A stretch of DNA of 64,000 bases from the NCBI RefSeq assembly GCF_902729425.1, contig NZ_CACVCH010000047.1, positions 1-64,000 on the forward strand. Reading direction: 5' to 3'. Each line of letters starts with the position of its first letter. Position 1 is the first letter of the stretch. The position numbers and the translations under genes were made by a program. The DNA is from Magnetospirillum sp. SS-4 (GTDB lineage Bacteria > Pseudomonadota > Alphaproteobacteria > Rhodospirillales > Magnetospirillaceae). A model generated the notes under the pieces. It saw nothing but the letters and a program-made list of their open reading frames with translations, did not search any database and was not told the origin of the DNA. Shown one piece after another: positions 13,881-23,198 of this stretch.

Positions 13881-16800
13881 TCAAGCCGCAGCCCGGTCCC
13901 GCACCCCGTTCAGTATCCCGATGAGCTCAATCACCTCGCCCTCGCTGAACACACCAGCAACGCCCAACGGGTCGAGATCGGTGAAGGGGCTTTCGTACAG
14001 AAGCTCCGGTTCTACAATTCCCCGCTCGGTCAGATGGTCGATGACCATATTTAGGAATTCGAGTTGATTGGCTGTAAGCATGTGCGCCGCTGAGAATTGG
14101 TCGAAAGCCCGTTTGGCAGCCTCGCGGTCCAGCCCGACAATGGATCGGACAAATACGCCAAGACCGCCTTGCTCCTTCAGGCGATCAACATCATCGGCGG
14201 CAGCGATCCCAGCTTCGACGAAGACCCGCTCCAATTCCGCCAGGTCCGTCTTGGTAAGCGGCTCGTTTCGCCGCAGCCTTAGCACAGCGATGTGATTCTC
14301 ATTCGACTTCAGGAAGTGCCGTGCCTTTAGTCGGAATCGATCCATGTCGGTTCCGACACTGACGCCATTGACGGCAATCTCCGCCGCCTGCCCGATCTCG
14401 TCCTCAAAGTCAGTGTAGACGATCGGGCGCTTTTTCAACTCGATCAGCTTGATAAGCCCACGCAAACGGGTGCGCACGTTTTCGAGCATCGGCAGGGTGA
14501 CGTCCTGCCAGAACTCATCGGTCTGGAGGTCATGAATGAGCGCCAGTTCGGCGGCAACCATAGGCACATTGGCCATCTCCTCCAGCAGGCTGGCGATGTC
14601 GGCGATCTTTTTGCGCAGCCCGTCATAGCCCTTGTCAGAGCGCATCACGGCCAACTCTGTCTTGAGCACCAGAAGGTCGAACTGCTTCGCCGGGATGTCG
14701 TCATCGGTCAGGCTAGTGGGCAGCCCGGCAATCTCGTCGATCAGCTCGGATCGGGCCGCGAGATCGAGCTTCGTCCATGCTCCATCTTCGGCAAATTTTT
14801 CGATTAGCCGCCGTTTTGGCCGAACAAGAAAGTTTTCCAGGCTCATGCCGTCCACTTCGTCACGCAACCGCTTAACGATGGCGCTTCGTAGTTCGACGGC
14901 TGAATCGGCAGATGCATCGAATTCACCGATCAACTCGACCCGCGCCGTAAACAACAGCTTGGCCAGTGAAGAGCCGGTCGACCCATCAGCTAAATCGGGG
15001 TTCTGGTTGAAGAACTCGAAATTCTGGCAGAAATCGAAAATCGAGAACGACTCCTTATGCCGGCCTGGGCCGAACAGGTCCGGACGGAGGCGCGTTCCAC
15101 GCCCGATCATCTGCCAGAACTTGGTTTTGGAGCGGACGATCTTAAAGAAGACGAGGTTCACCACCTCGGGGACATCGATGCCGGTATCAAGCATGTCCAC
15201 AGATACGGCGATATGGGGGGATTTTTCGGGATTCGAGAAGTCGTCGATCAGGGACTGGGCATATTCGGTCTTGAAGTCGATGACACGAGCGAACTCGCCT
15301 TTGAGGTGCGGATAGTTCGCGTCAAACCGCTCGACGATGAACTGGGCGTGATCATGGCTTTTGGCAAAGATGATCGTCTTTCCGAGACGGTCGCCATCCG
15401 CCACCTTGAGCCCAAAAGTCATCAGATGTTCAAGCGCTTTGTCCGCGGTATCGATGTTGAACAGCCACTTGTTAACCGCCGCCGGCTCGACACGTGCAGG
15501 GACATTTCCATCCTCGTCCCATTCGATAGCGTCCCAGGCCTCCTTTTCCTCGTCGGGAAGATCGTCGTACTTGATGCCCTCTCGGGGGAATTTCAACGGC
15601 ACCGACACCGCCTTCGGAGGGACTAGGAAGCCATCCTTTACCGCTTCGTCGAGGCCATAGGCATCGGTAGGTACGCCCCGCTGAAGGCCGAACAGACCAT
15701 AGGTGTCGTGATCGACCTCCCCCTTCGGCGTGGCCGTCAATCCGACCAGCAGGCTGTCGAAATAGTCGAAGATGGCACCGTATTTTCGGTAAACCGAGCG
15801 GTGCGCCTCGTCGATGACGATGAGGTCGAAATGGCCTGGCCCGAACCGGCGTTTACCGTCCGCAGCCTCGTCGATTAACTTCATCATGGTCGGATAGGTC
15901 GAGACATACACCCGACCCTGAGTAGTCTTCTCGGTCACAAGATTGACCGGCGAAGCCGAGGGCAGGAACCGCTTGAAAGCTCCCACCGCCTGGTTCACCA
16001 AGGCCACCCGATCCGCCAGAAACAGGATGCGGCGAGCCCAGTTGGCCCGCATCAGAAGATCGGCGAGGGCGATGACGGTGCGAGTCTTCCCTGCCCCGGT
16101 CGCCATCACCAGCAGAGACCGTCGCAGGTTGTCCTTTTCGAACGCTTCTCCAACACGGCGGATGGCACGGGTCTGATAGAACCGCTCAACGATGGTCCGA
16201 TCGATGTCTGCCGCCGCAAGCGGCTTCAGTGTGGCACGGCGCCGAATAGCGAGTTCGAGTTCATCCTTGGTCAAAAAGCCCTGGATTTGGCGCGGGGGAT
16301 AGCGCTGGTCATCCCAAATCCAGTGGTCATAGCCATTGGTGTAGAAGATCACCGGACGCTGCCCGAAGCGGGCTTCAAGGCAGTCGGCATAAAGCTTGGC
16401 CTGCTGCTGGCCTACACGGGGATCACGCTTGGTGCGTTTGGCCTCGACAACCGCCAACGGCCTGCCGTCATCACCCCACAGCACATAATCGACGAAGCCG
16501 TCACCACTCTCGTTGGGCATCCCGACCACCGGGAATTCGCGATCCCTCTCTTGGTCCAACTGCCAACCCGCCTCAAACAGCAGAAGGTCGATGAAGGTAT
16601 CGCGGGTGGTGGCCTCGTCATAATCGTGTAGGTCCGAGACCTTGGCATTGGCAGCCTTAGCCTTGGTTACTTCGGCCCTCAGAGCGGCGATCTCGGCTTC
16701 CAGCTTCTGGCGTTCGGTCTCGCTGGCCAGCCGTTTGGCCTCGGCCTCGTCCTTGGCCTTAACCGCTTCGGTCAGTTGACGGGCGGCTTCCTGAAGTTGC

Positions 16801-17255
16801 TTTAGCGAGGTTGCCGAGATGGCGGCATTGCGCGGCAAGGCGTCTGGGGAGAATGACAGTGTCGGATCGGGCTTGGCCCCCCGCGCATAGGTGCGCACCA
16901 GCCAGTACGAGACATGGAAAAGTTCGCGAAGGGCCGTTGCCGCACTGACTAGTGCCACCGGCCGCGCCTCGTGGACAGCGACGTTGCCAAGGTCTTTGAT
17001 GATGCGGGCTTTGGCGACCAGCTTATCGCCGACCAGCCGACGAAAGGTCGGCTCGTGGATGCGGGCAGACAGGGTTGTCTCGTAAGGGTTTCTCAGGCTG
17101 CTGTCATGGCGATAGAGCCAGTTGACGATGACCTCAAGGGCGAAGCGGGCATAGAAGCAGGCCGCGCGAGGATCGGCGAGGGCCAGACTCTCAGCACGGC
17201 CTGCGTGTTCGTAGACCTCGGCAAATTCAGGTTTGAGAAAAGCAAACTGCGACAT
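13881..17255 (-). CDS. hsdR: Type I restriction enzyme, R subunit (EcoEI-like)
   Basis: A 1,124-residue motor-nuclease subunit. In order: a DUF4145-like domain (about 15-120), a coiled coil (150-205), the PD-(D/E)XK nuclease with FVDYVLWG (Asp256) and VVEAKR (Glu271-x-Lys273), Walker A ATGAGKTRT (385-393), the DEAH box in IVIDEAHRS, GLTATP, further helicase motifs, and the EcoEI_R_C-type C-terminus ending in LTERGIVEPELLYESPFT. It translocates DNA and cuts unmodified invaders in complex with HsdM and HsdS. The length is normal and all motifs are intact. It is last in the hsdM-hsdS-accessory-hsdR operon; AGGGGGC precedes the start. Confidence 0.95.
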   Translation of the reverse strand: MSQFAFLKPEFAEVYEHAGRAESLALADPRAACFYARFALEVIVNWLYRHDSSLRNPYETTLSARIHEPTFRRLVGDKLVAKARIIKDLGNVAVHEARPVALVSAATALRELFHVSYWLVRTYARGAKPDPTLSFSPDALPRNAAISATSLKQLQEAARQLTEAVKAKDEAEAKRLASETERQKLEAEIAALRAEVTKAKAANAKVSDLHDYDEATTRDTFIDLLLFEAGWQLDQERDREFPVVGMPNESGDGFVDYVLWGDDGRPLAVVEAKRTKRDPRVGQQQAKLYADCLEARFGQRPVIFYTNGYDHWIWDDQRYPPRQIQGFLTKDELELAIRRRATLKPLAAADIDRTIVERFYQTRAIRRVGEAFEKDNLRRSLLVMATGAGKTRTVIALADLLMRANWARRILFLADRVALVNQAVGAFKRFLPSASPVNLVTEKTTQGRVYVSTYPTMMKLIDEAADGKRRFGPGHFDLIVIDEAHRSVYRKYGAIFDYFDSLLVGLTATPKGEVDHDTYGLFGLQRGVPTDAYGLDEAVKDGFLVPPKAVSVPLKFPREGIKYDDLPDEEKEAWDAIEWDEDGNVPARVEPAAVNKWLFNIDTADKALEHLMTFGLKVADGDRLGKTIIFAKSHDHAQFIVERFDANYPHLKGEFARVIDFKTEYAQSLIDDFSNPEKSPHIAVSVDMLDTGIDVPEVVNLVFFKIVRSKTKFWQMIGRGTRLRPDLFGPGRHKESFSIFDFCQNFEFFNQNPDLADGSTGSSLAKLLFTARVELIGEFDASADSAVELRSAIVKRLRDEVDGMSLENFLVRPKRRLIEKFAEDGAWTKLDLAARSELIDEIAGLPTSLTDDDIPAKQFDLLVLKTELAVMRSDKGYDGLRKKIADIASLLEEMANVPMVAAELALIHDLQTDEFWQDVTLPMLENVRTRLRGLIKLIELKKRPIVYTDFEDEIGQAAEIAVNGVSVGTDMDRFRLKARHFLKSNENHIAVLRLRRNEPLTKTDLAELERVFVEAGIAAADDVDRLKEQGGLGVFVRSIVGLDREAAKRAFDQFSAAHMLTANQLEFLNMVIDHLTERGIVEPELLYESPFTDLDPLGVAGVFSEGEVIELIGILNGVRDRAAA

Positions 17256-17267
17256 GCCGATAGCCCC

Positions 17268-18098
17268 CTATTGCCCCCGATAGGCGATATCCGAATCAAG
17301 TTGATGCGCCAGATATGGAGTGAACCCTGCGAGTACCACCGTCATCGCGACCATATCCTTGATTTCTATGTCCCGCAGAGCGGTTGCAGGGGTTCCGCCA
17401 TGTCGAATACCGGGATAGCTGCACGTGAATTTATAAAGAGCCTTCACCGCTTCCTTGATCTTGTCGTGCGGCCATGAACCGACTTGGTCACAAATCGCAC
17501 CAAGGGTATTCGCGGCAACGCCAGGGCTGTTCTGGCCGAGGGCTTCCAGCAGGTTGACCTGCTTCTGGATGCAGATCCTGATTCGCCGCGACGAAGAATC
17601 CGTGCTGAGATCACGCAACGACTCCTCGAAATCCACCATCAGGGAATGAAAATGAGGATCACGTAGCGTCACGGCTTTAAGTTCGCGAATCAAACCGGCA
17701 AACACGCCTGACAGGGTGGGATTGAGGGCAAAGGGCCGGCGAAGATCGTAGCGCAGGCTGAACTTCGATAGGAATGCCTCGACGAGGAGGAAGTAGCGGT
17801 TGGCAAGGGCGTCGCCTCCCAGATCGTCCACAACGCCATGAGCTCGCTCCAGGAACTCCACCACCGCCCGTTCCCCCTGGAAGATATCGGCTTTCATCTG
17901 CTGAAAGGTCGCACGGCCTTTATCCGGATTCGCAGCGATTTCAGCCAGACTCTCGGGCGAGGAAGCCACAATGAAAGCGGGCGTAAATTCGCGATAGAGT
18001 TCCGAAAACATGTCTTTGGGTGCGCCGGCATGCTTCGCCAACGGCGACCATATGTCGCCCCAGGTTTCTGACCAGACAGGGAGGAACTCTCCACGCAT
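17268..18098 (-). CDS. Accessory protein of the type I restriction operon
   Basis: A 276-residue helical protein of no firmly recognised family, lying 3 bp after hsdS and 12 bp before hsdR, so it is part of the operon. GGGGGAG precedes its start. The C-terminal segment FTCSYPGIRHGGTPATALRD, then MVAMTVVLAGFTPYLA, resembles the C-terminal domain of some abortive-infection (AbiJ-like) proteins, where a short I-R-H-G motif is conserved. Roles such as control of HsdR activity, or a back-up suicide effector when restriction fails, are inferences from position only. Codon use matches hsdR rather than the AT-richer hsdS. Confidence 0.65.
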   Translation of the reverse strand: MRGEFLPVWSETWGDIWSPLAKHAGAPKDMFSELYREFTPAFIVASSPESLAEIAANPDKGRATFQQMKADIFQGERAVVEFLERAHGVVDDLGGDALANRYFLLVEAFLSKFSLRYDLRRPFALNPTLSGVFAGLIRELKAVTLRDPHFHSLMVDFEESLRDLSTDSSSRRIRICIQKQVNLLEALGQNSPGVAANTLGAICDQVGSWPHDKIKEAVKALYKFTCSYPGIRHGGTPATALRDIEIKDMVAMTVVLAGFTPYLAHQLDSDIAYRGQ

Positions 18099-18101
18099 TG
18101 G

Positions 18102-19301
18102 CTACAGCTCCCCCCGAAAGGCGCGATCTTGAAGGGATGCAAAAAGTGCATTAACTGCCGCCGAGTGCGCCGAATGGCAAGCTTTTACCTTCTCAATCGC
18201 GGAGATAGAATCTGCAAATTTCTTCTGCAACGGATATGGCGGCACGAGAAGTGGAAAACCTCGCAATTGGGTCATGTTGATGGATGCTATGCCAGTCGTT
18301 TGCTTGGCAGATCGAAGGAAATATGCCTTTCCTCTTTGGCTTCCAACGAGCCAATTTAAGAATATAGGATGAACTCGGCTTGAATTGAGCCGAACCCTGA
18401 AAATATGATTCTGATGGATACACTCTTCAATCGCATCGTTCCAAAGCGTGCCACGCCCAAGTTTATCAGGATCGCCGCCCTCAGTCAGAAGGAGGTCATC
18501 CTTCATCAATCGATATCGACGAATTTCATCATCCGTTGCCTCGATTGTCTTGATGGCCTTTAGGTTGAGAGATTTGTCTTGGACATTTGCCACAGCAAGG
18601 TAGGGAACCTCTCTGGTCACACTTCCATTCAGCTTACGCCCTTTTGTAATGCCAGATACGAGTTCGGCTACATCGCCGAGACACAAGTCCTCATCCCAAT
18701 TTCTTGGGTTTAATACGGGGTCTCCGAATAAATCAAAGAAGACAGCCTGAGCGAGGCTATCCAGCATTACTAATGTCTCGCGCCGCTTTCGCCTCAAATC
18801 GTCAGCGCGATCAAGAATTTCCGCAAGACGGCACTGTTCGTTAATATCCGGGACCGGGATTTCGAGGTCATCGATGTGTTCGTTCCTCAGATTGTTTATA
18901 TTCGCTCCAGCGGCTAACGACGACATCTTCTTACGATATGCTGGCGTTCTGAAGTAATGGCCAAGATATCTGGCATTAACGCCAGGGCCTGGACGAATAA
19001 CTTTGCAGAAGGCCCCAAAAGTTCCATTAAAGTTTGCTGCAAGCTGCGCAGCTTTCCCGACAACGGACAAGCTACCGCTTGATGCAGCTATAACTATATC
19101 TCCAATAATTAATTTCTGACGTTGGGACACACATTTTTTATTCACGTAAATCAGTCCATCAAACTCTACGCCATCGTCTGTGACATTATTTGCCCGCAAT
19201 AGGGGCAAAAAACCCTCTCCCGGTGACATAGAAATATCTGATTTGGCGTAGGAAACGCCGCGCAGCTGCTCTGCAATGTCGGAAATTCGCTCAAGTCTCA
19301 C
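18102..19301 (-). CDS. hsdS: Type I restriction enzyme, S (specificity) subunit
   Basis: A 399-residue subunit with two target-recognition domains (about 1-140 and 195-340), each followed by a helical spacer: INEQCRLAEILDRADDLRRK for the first and LQKKFADSISAIEKVKACHS for the second. It reads the bipartite recognition sequence; the sequence itself cannot be deduced here. The start overlaps the hsdM stop by 4 bp. The DNA is distinctly AT-richer than hsdM and hsdR, as is common for exchanged specificity genes. Confidence 0.93.
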   Translation of the reverse strand: MRLERISDIAEQLRGVSYAKSDISMSPGEGFLPLLRANNVTDDGVEFDGLIYVNKKCVSQRQKLIIGDIVIAASSGSLSVVGKAAQLAANFNGTFGAFCKVIRPGPGVNARYLGHYFRTPAYRKKMSSLAAGANINNLRNEHIDDLEIPVPDINEQCRLAEILDRADDLRRKRRETLVMLDSLAQAVFFDLFGDPVLNPRNWDEDLCLGDVAELVSGITKGRKLNGSVTREVPYLAVANVQDKSLNLKAIKTIEATDDEIRRYRLMKDDLLLTEGGDPDKLGRGTLWNDAIEECIHQNHIFRVRLNSSRVHPIFLNWLVGSQRGKAYFLRSAKQTTGIASINMTQLRGFPLLVPPYPLQKKFADSISAIEKVKACHSAHSAAVNALFASLQDRAFRGEL

Positions 19302-20839
19302 TGCATCGCCTCCTCAAGTGCCTTTAGCTCCTTGGCAATATCAGCCTCGAACGATTTCAACTCGGCGATGATCTTGGCCGGCGGCTCGTGCGTTACCTCC
19401 TCGTACGCGATCTTCTTATATCTGTTGAGCGAAATGTCATACGTGCCGCTAGCCGCTATATCCGCCTTCGGGATGCAGAAGCTCTGCGCCGTGCGAGGGC
19501 GATCTCGCTCAGCGTCATCGCGTTCCTCCCAGCGCATCAGCACGTCGGGAAGGTTGTTCTTGGCGTGCTCTTCATCGGTCAGTTCCTCCGCAGGTGCGGC
19601 CCCCCTCTTTTCCTCTGGCAACAGAGGCTGGCGCTTGTCGTCCAACGACCAGCCATCGGCCACGATATCGTAGAACCACACTTGCTCGGTGCCGCCAACG
19701 CCGGTCTTGGTAAAGACCAGGATGGCGGTGGAGACACCGGCATAAGGCCGGAACACACCGGCCGGTAGCGAGATAACCGCCTCCAATTTGTGATCCTCGA
19801 CCAGCATCCGCCGAAGAGTCTTATGAGCGGTGGAGGAGCCGAACAGCACGCCGTCGGGTACGATCACCGCCGCCCGGCCGCCGACCTTCAAAAGACGCAG
19901 GAACAGGGCGAGGAAAAGAAGCTCGGTCTTCTTGGTTTTCACGACCTGTTGCAGGTCCTTGGCGCAAGCCTCGTAATCGAGCGAACCGGCGAATGGCGGA
20001 TTGGCCAGGACTAAGCTGTAGCGCCCCACTTCACCGGCATGGTCCTCCGCCAGGGAATCGCGGGCTATAATCGCCGGGTTCTCGATGCCGTGCAGAATCA
20101 TGTTCATCGACCCGATCCGCAGCATGGTCGGATCAAAATCGAAGCCGTGGAACATACCCTCATGGAAGTGGCTACGTAGCGCGGGATCACGCATGACTTC
20201 GGGATGACGCTCTCGGAGATACTCACCTGCCGCAACCAAGAAACCGCAGGTTCCGGAGGCTGGGTCGCAAATGACGTCACTCGGCTTCGGCTCGGTCAAC
20301 TCGACCATCAACTGGATGATGTGGCGGGGGGTGCGGAACTGGCCATTCTGACCAGCGCTGGCGATGACGCTCAGCATGTATTCATAGATATCGCCCTTGG
20401 TGTCCCGATTCTCCATCTGCACGTTATCCAGCTTCTCGACCACCTTGGCGAGAAGGGCCGGCGACGGAATGCCAAGGCGGGCGTCACGCATGTGCTGTGA
20501 AACGGCAGTCGTTTCCCCGGCGACGGTGCGGATGAAGGGGAAGACGTGCTCGTCAACCACCTTGAACATTTCGCGTGGCTCGAAGGTCTTGAACCGCGAC
20601 CAGCGGAGGTCATCAAATGGTCTGCCGCGCTCATCCGCCCCCTCTGGGAAGATGCGCCGCGCCATGGGCTTGTTCAGGGTCGCCGCTTTGCGCTCCTCGA
20701 CGGTATGGAGTTCATCAAGGCGCTTGATGAACAGGAGGTAGGTGATCTGCTCCATGACCGCGAGCGGGTTGGACAACCCGCCGGACCAGAAATCATTCCA
20801 GATGCTGTCAATTTGATTGCGAATATCGCCCACGAGCAT
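19298..20839 (-). CDS. hsdM: Type I restriction enzyme, M (methyltransferase) subunit
   Basis: A 513-residue N6-adenine methyltransferase. The N-terminal helical domain starts IDSIWNDFWSGGLSNP. Motif I for S-adenosylmethionine is CDPASGTCGFLVAAGEYL and the catalytic motif IV is NPPF in LANPPFAGS. A C-terminal helical tail follows. It protects host DNA and forms the core of the restriction complex. GTGGGG lies 6 bases before the ATG. It is only 48 bp downstream of the WYL regulator gene on the same strand, so expression from the regulator's promoter is likely. Confidence 0.95.
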   Translation of the reverse strand: MLVGDIRNQIDSIWNDFWSGGLSNPLAVMEQITYLLFIKRLDELHTVEERKAATLNKPMARRIFPEGADERGRPFDDLRWSRFKTFEPREMFKVVDEHVFPFIRTVAGETTAVSQHMRDARLGIPSPALLAKVVEKLDNVQMENRDTKGDIYEYMLSVIASAGQNGQFRTPRHIIQLMVELTEPKPSDVICDPASGTCGFLVAAGEYLRERHPEVMRDPALRSHFHEGMFHGFDFDPTMLRIGSMNMILHGIENPAIIARDSLAEDHAGEVGRYSLVLANPPFAGSLDYEACAKDLQQVVKTKKTELLFLALFLRLLKVGGRAAVIVPDGVLFGSSTAHKTLRRMLVEDHKLEAVISLPAGVFRPYAGVSTAILVFTKTGVGGTEQVWFYDIVADGWSLDDKRQPLLPEEKRGAAPAEELTDEEHAKNNLPDVLMRWEERDDAERDRPRTAQSFCIPKADIAASGTYDISLNRYKKIAYEEVTHEPPAKIIAELKSFEADIAKELKALEEAMQ

Positions 20840-20887
20840 AATTCCCCACCTTTCTTCTGGCCGCGCTTCAGACGGCGCTTATAAATC

Positions 20888-21766
20888 CTATTGCGCCGAC
20901 ACTTCAGCCAGAACACGGCGAAACGCATCGTGGTTCTCTACAACAACCGGCGTCTCCTCCGGTCTGTCAAGATGCTCCGCGACGTCCAACCGCAACCGCT
21001 TGTTGAAGTAGTACAGCATCGCGCGACGGACCGGAATAATGATTCTCCCATCGGTCATCCCATAATCGACCTGAATCGTCCGCTGCTGGGGCAGCGCCAA
21101 ATCCGGATTGGGTGCGAGGATGACGTCAAAACTCTCTGTCCAAAGATGATCATCACTTTGGGGCGCGCCAGGTTCCCCCTCGTCCTCAACCTCCAGGCAT
21201 CGGGACAGAATGAAATCTTTGAACACCCTATCGACATGGCAGAAGCCTCGGACATGCCATCGCAACCCATCAAACCCAAAGGCATGCGGGGTTATTCGCC
21301 GCCATATGGCATCCGGCCGTTTCGGATTCATGGAGTGGTAATGGACGTTCAGCGAGCGGCGGCGGCGAATTGCGCCGACAAAAGCTTTTAGTAAAACCGG
21401 ATCAACGTTGCGGCTTGGAACCGGCAAAACACTGGCGGCCGGCATCTCAGCGATCCATGTGTCGCCCATATCGACGGCGTTCTCCACCAGCCCCTGCAAT
21501 TGGGCGAGGTAGCGGCCTGCATTCAATTTGAGAAATTTCGGGCTGAAGGCGTCCGAAGGCAGGTAGCACTTCTCGCGAGTGTCATAGCGGACATTCCCCG
21601 GCGCGAGTTCCTGATAGCGGCTGAGATCGTTCGATGCCTGGGGAACGGATACCCCGAACCGGCTCGTTATGTCGCTACGGTTGACCCGTCCCTCCCAGAA
21701 CAGCCGGAATTCGACAAATTCAAGCCGTTGCTCCGCTCCATGCCTAAGTTTGGTGGCTTGATTCAC
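20888..21766 (-). CDS. capW: CapW/BrxR-type WYL repressor
   Basis: A 292-residue regulator with winged helix (RLEFVEFRLFWEGRVNRSDI and FGVSVPQASNDLSRY), a WYL domain (LNVHYHSMNP, then WRRITPHAFGFDGLRWHVRG) and a WCX C-terminus (AEHLDRPEETPVVVE). This length and layout is that of CapW and BrxR, homodimeric repressors that control CBASS, BREX and related loci and release DNA on sensing infection. It is divergent from the CBASS operon and co-directional with hsdMSR. An inverted repeat in the divergent promoter is its likely operator. GGGGG lies about 9 bases before the ATG. Confidence 0.85.
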   Translation of the reverse strand: MNQATKLRHGAEQRLEFVEFRLFWEGRVNRSDITSRFGVSVPQASNDLSRYQELAPGNVRYDTREKCYLPSDAFSPKFLKLNAGRYLAQLQGLVENAVDMGDTWIAEMPAASVLPVPSRNVDPVLLKAFVGAIRRRRSLNVHYHSMNPKRPDAIWRRITPHAFGFDGLRWHVRGFCHVDRVFKDFILSRCLEVEDEGEPGAPQSDDHLWTESFDVILAPNPDLALPQQRTIQVDYGMTDGRIIIPVRRAMLYYFNKRLRLDVAEHLDRPEETPVVVENHDAFRRVLAEVSAQ

Positions 21767-21795
21767 GTTACCCCCTACATGTGTGCGAATAATTT

Positions 21796-21834
21796 CTTGA
21801 CTGGTATAGTTCCTTGCCTCATATAGAAACTATA
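21796..21834 (+). promoter_or_regulatory. Predicted CBASS promoter with CapW operator
   Basis: TTGACT (21796-21801), 17 bases, CATATA (21819-21824) form a candidate promoter reading into the CD-NTase gene. The inverted repeat GTATAGTT (21803-21810) and AACTATAC (21827-21834), with a 16-bp spacer, brackets the -10 region. A bound WYL dimer would block RNA polymerase in both directions. Confidence 0.5.
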
Positions 21835-21941
21835 CGCACCGGCAGACCGGGTCAACGGGAAACGATCCTTTCGACAGCCGACCGATGCGCATCCCAGGTG
21901 CGTCGCCGATCGACGAACTTCATGAAAGGACCTTCAAGATC

Positions 21942-23198
21942 ATGGCTGCCTTACGTCCTCCTTCTCCACTTGGCCCGGAAGCCCCGCTCGGTGAAATTCT
22001 CCTCGCCGAAACTGCTATTCGGATCGAATTGCCGCCCGGCCTGCACCGCCTTGCCGTCGAACGCTACGACGCGATCCGGAAGCATATCGAACGTCCCGGC
22101 AGTCCGCTTGCCGACAGGGTCGCGCTTTTCTACCCCCAGGGGTCGATGGCGATCCGCGCGACGATCAAGGCCCGCAAGCGCGACGATGGCTATGACATTG
22201 ACATCATCGCCGAACTGCTTCTGTCGGTATCGATGCCTCCGGCGGAGGTTCTGGACCTGCTTTTCGCGGCGGTCAATGGCCCTCCCGGTTCACTGTATCA
22301 CGGCAAGGTGAAGCGCCAGACCCGCTGTGTCACCGTCGAATACGAGGATGGGATGCACCTGGACATCACGCCCTCGATTCTTGCGGACCAATCGGACCCG
22401 CGCAAGAGCTTCATCCACCATGCGAAGAAGGAGGAGCCGATCAGCGCCCATAAGCGCCTTCTGATTAACACCTACGCCTTCATCGAATGGTTCAACCGGC
22501 GGGCGCCCGTGGACCTCTTGTTCAGCGAAGCCTACGGAAACCGATCGCTTGCCTTTGACCGCATGCTGATGAAGGCGGCAGCGCCAGCTGAACCAGTTCC
22601 CGACCATTCGACCAAGGAAGGCGGCAAATCGTCTGTCGTCGTAGCCCTCCAACTCCTTAAGCGGAACCGTAACCTCCGGTATGCGCACCGCGATGGCCGG
22701 ATGCCGCCCTCGGTTATGATGGCTTGCTTCGCCGGGCATGTGGCCGCACCGGGAAACAGCATCAGCGGAGCCTTGGACGCCATCGTGAAGCATATGCTCC
22801 ACGTTATGGGGGAGGCCCACGCCGCAGGCCGGTTGGTCGATGTGCGTAATCCCGTCTGTCTCGATGAACGCTTCACCGACCGCTGGCCGGAAAATCTTGT
22901 GGCCCAGCATACCTATATCAACGATCTCAAGGCATTCAGCCATCAGCTTTCGCTGTTGATGAGCGAGGATCTGACGCTGCCGAAGAAGCGGAACATTCTG
23001 ATCGAAATGTTCGGTGAGGGACCGGCTGGGGCCGTGATTGACGAGTATGCGGCTCAGCTCGCTCGTGGCGTTCGTGACGGAACCCGCCTGATTAGTCCTT
23101 CGGGGCGCGTGGTGATTGGTGCTGCCGCTTCGGTCTCCACGCTGATCAAGCCTGCCGCCGCCCATACCTTCTTCGGTGCGCCATGGCGAAAAAAGTAA
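21942..23198 (+). CDS. CBASS CD-NTase (cyclic-oligonucleotide synthase)
   Basis: A 418-residue cGAS/DncV-like nucleotidyltransferase. The active site is visible: Gly67-Ser68 in PQGSMAIRATI, Asp85 and Asp87 in DGYDIDII, and Asp141 in GMHLDITPS. On phage infection such enzymes make a cyclic nucleotide that switches on the partner effector. The ATG at 21942 follows AAGGA by about 12 bases; an in-frame ATG at 21885 has no site. The clade (A, B or G) cannot be fixed by eye. The C-terminus reads AHTFFGAPWRKK, extending past the small residue where type II enzymes usually end. It overlaps the E2-like gene by 16 bp. Confidence 0.9.
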   Translation: MAALRPPSPLGPEAPLGEILLAETAIRIELPPGLHRLAVERYDAIRKHIERPGSPLADRVALFYPQGSMAIRATIKARKRDDGYDIDIIAELLLSVSMPPAEVLDLLFAAVNGPPGSLYHGKVKRQTRCVTVEYEDGMHLDITPSILADQSDPRKSFIHHAKKEEPISAHKRLLINTYAFIEWFNRRAPVDLLFSEAYGNRSLAFDRMLMKAAAPAEPVPDHSTKEGGKSSVVVALQLLKRNRNLRYAHRDGRMPPSVMMACFAGHVAAPGNSISGALDAIVKHMLHVMGEAHAAGRLVDVRNPVCLDERFTDRWPENLVAQHTYINDLKAFSHQLSLLMSEDLTLPKKRNILIEMFGEGPAGAVIDEYAAQLARGVRDGTRLISPSGRVVIGAAASVSTLIKPAAAHTFFGAPWRKK

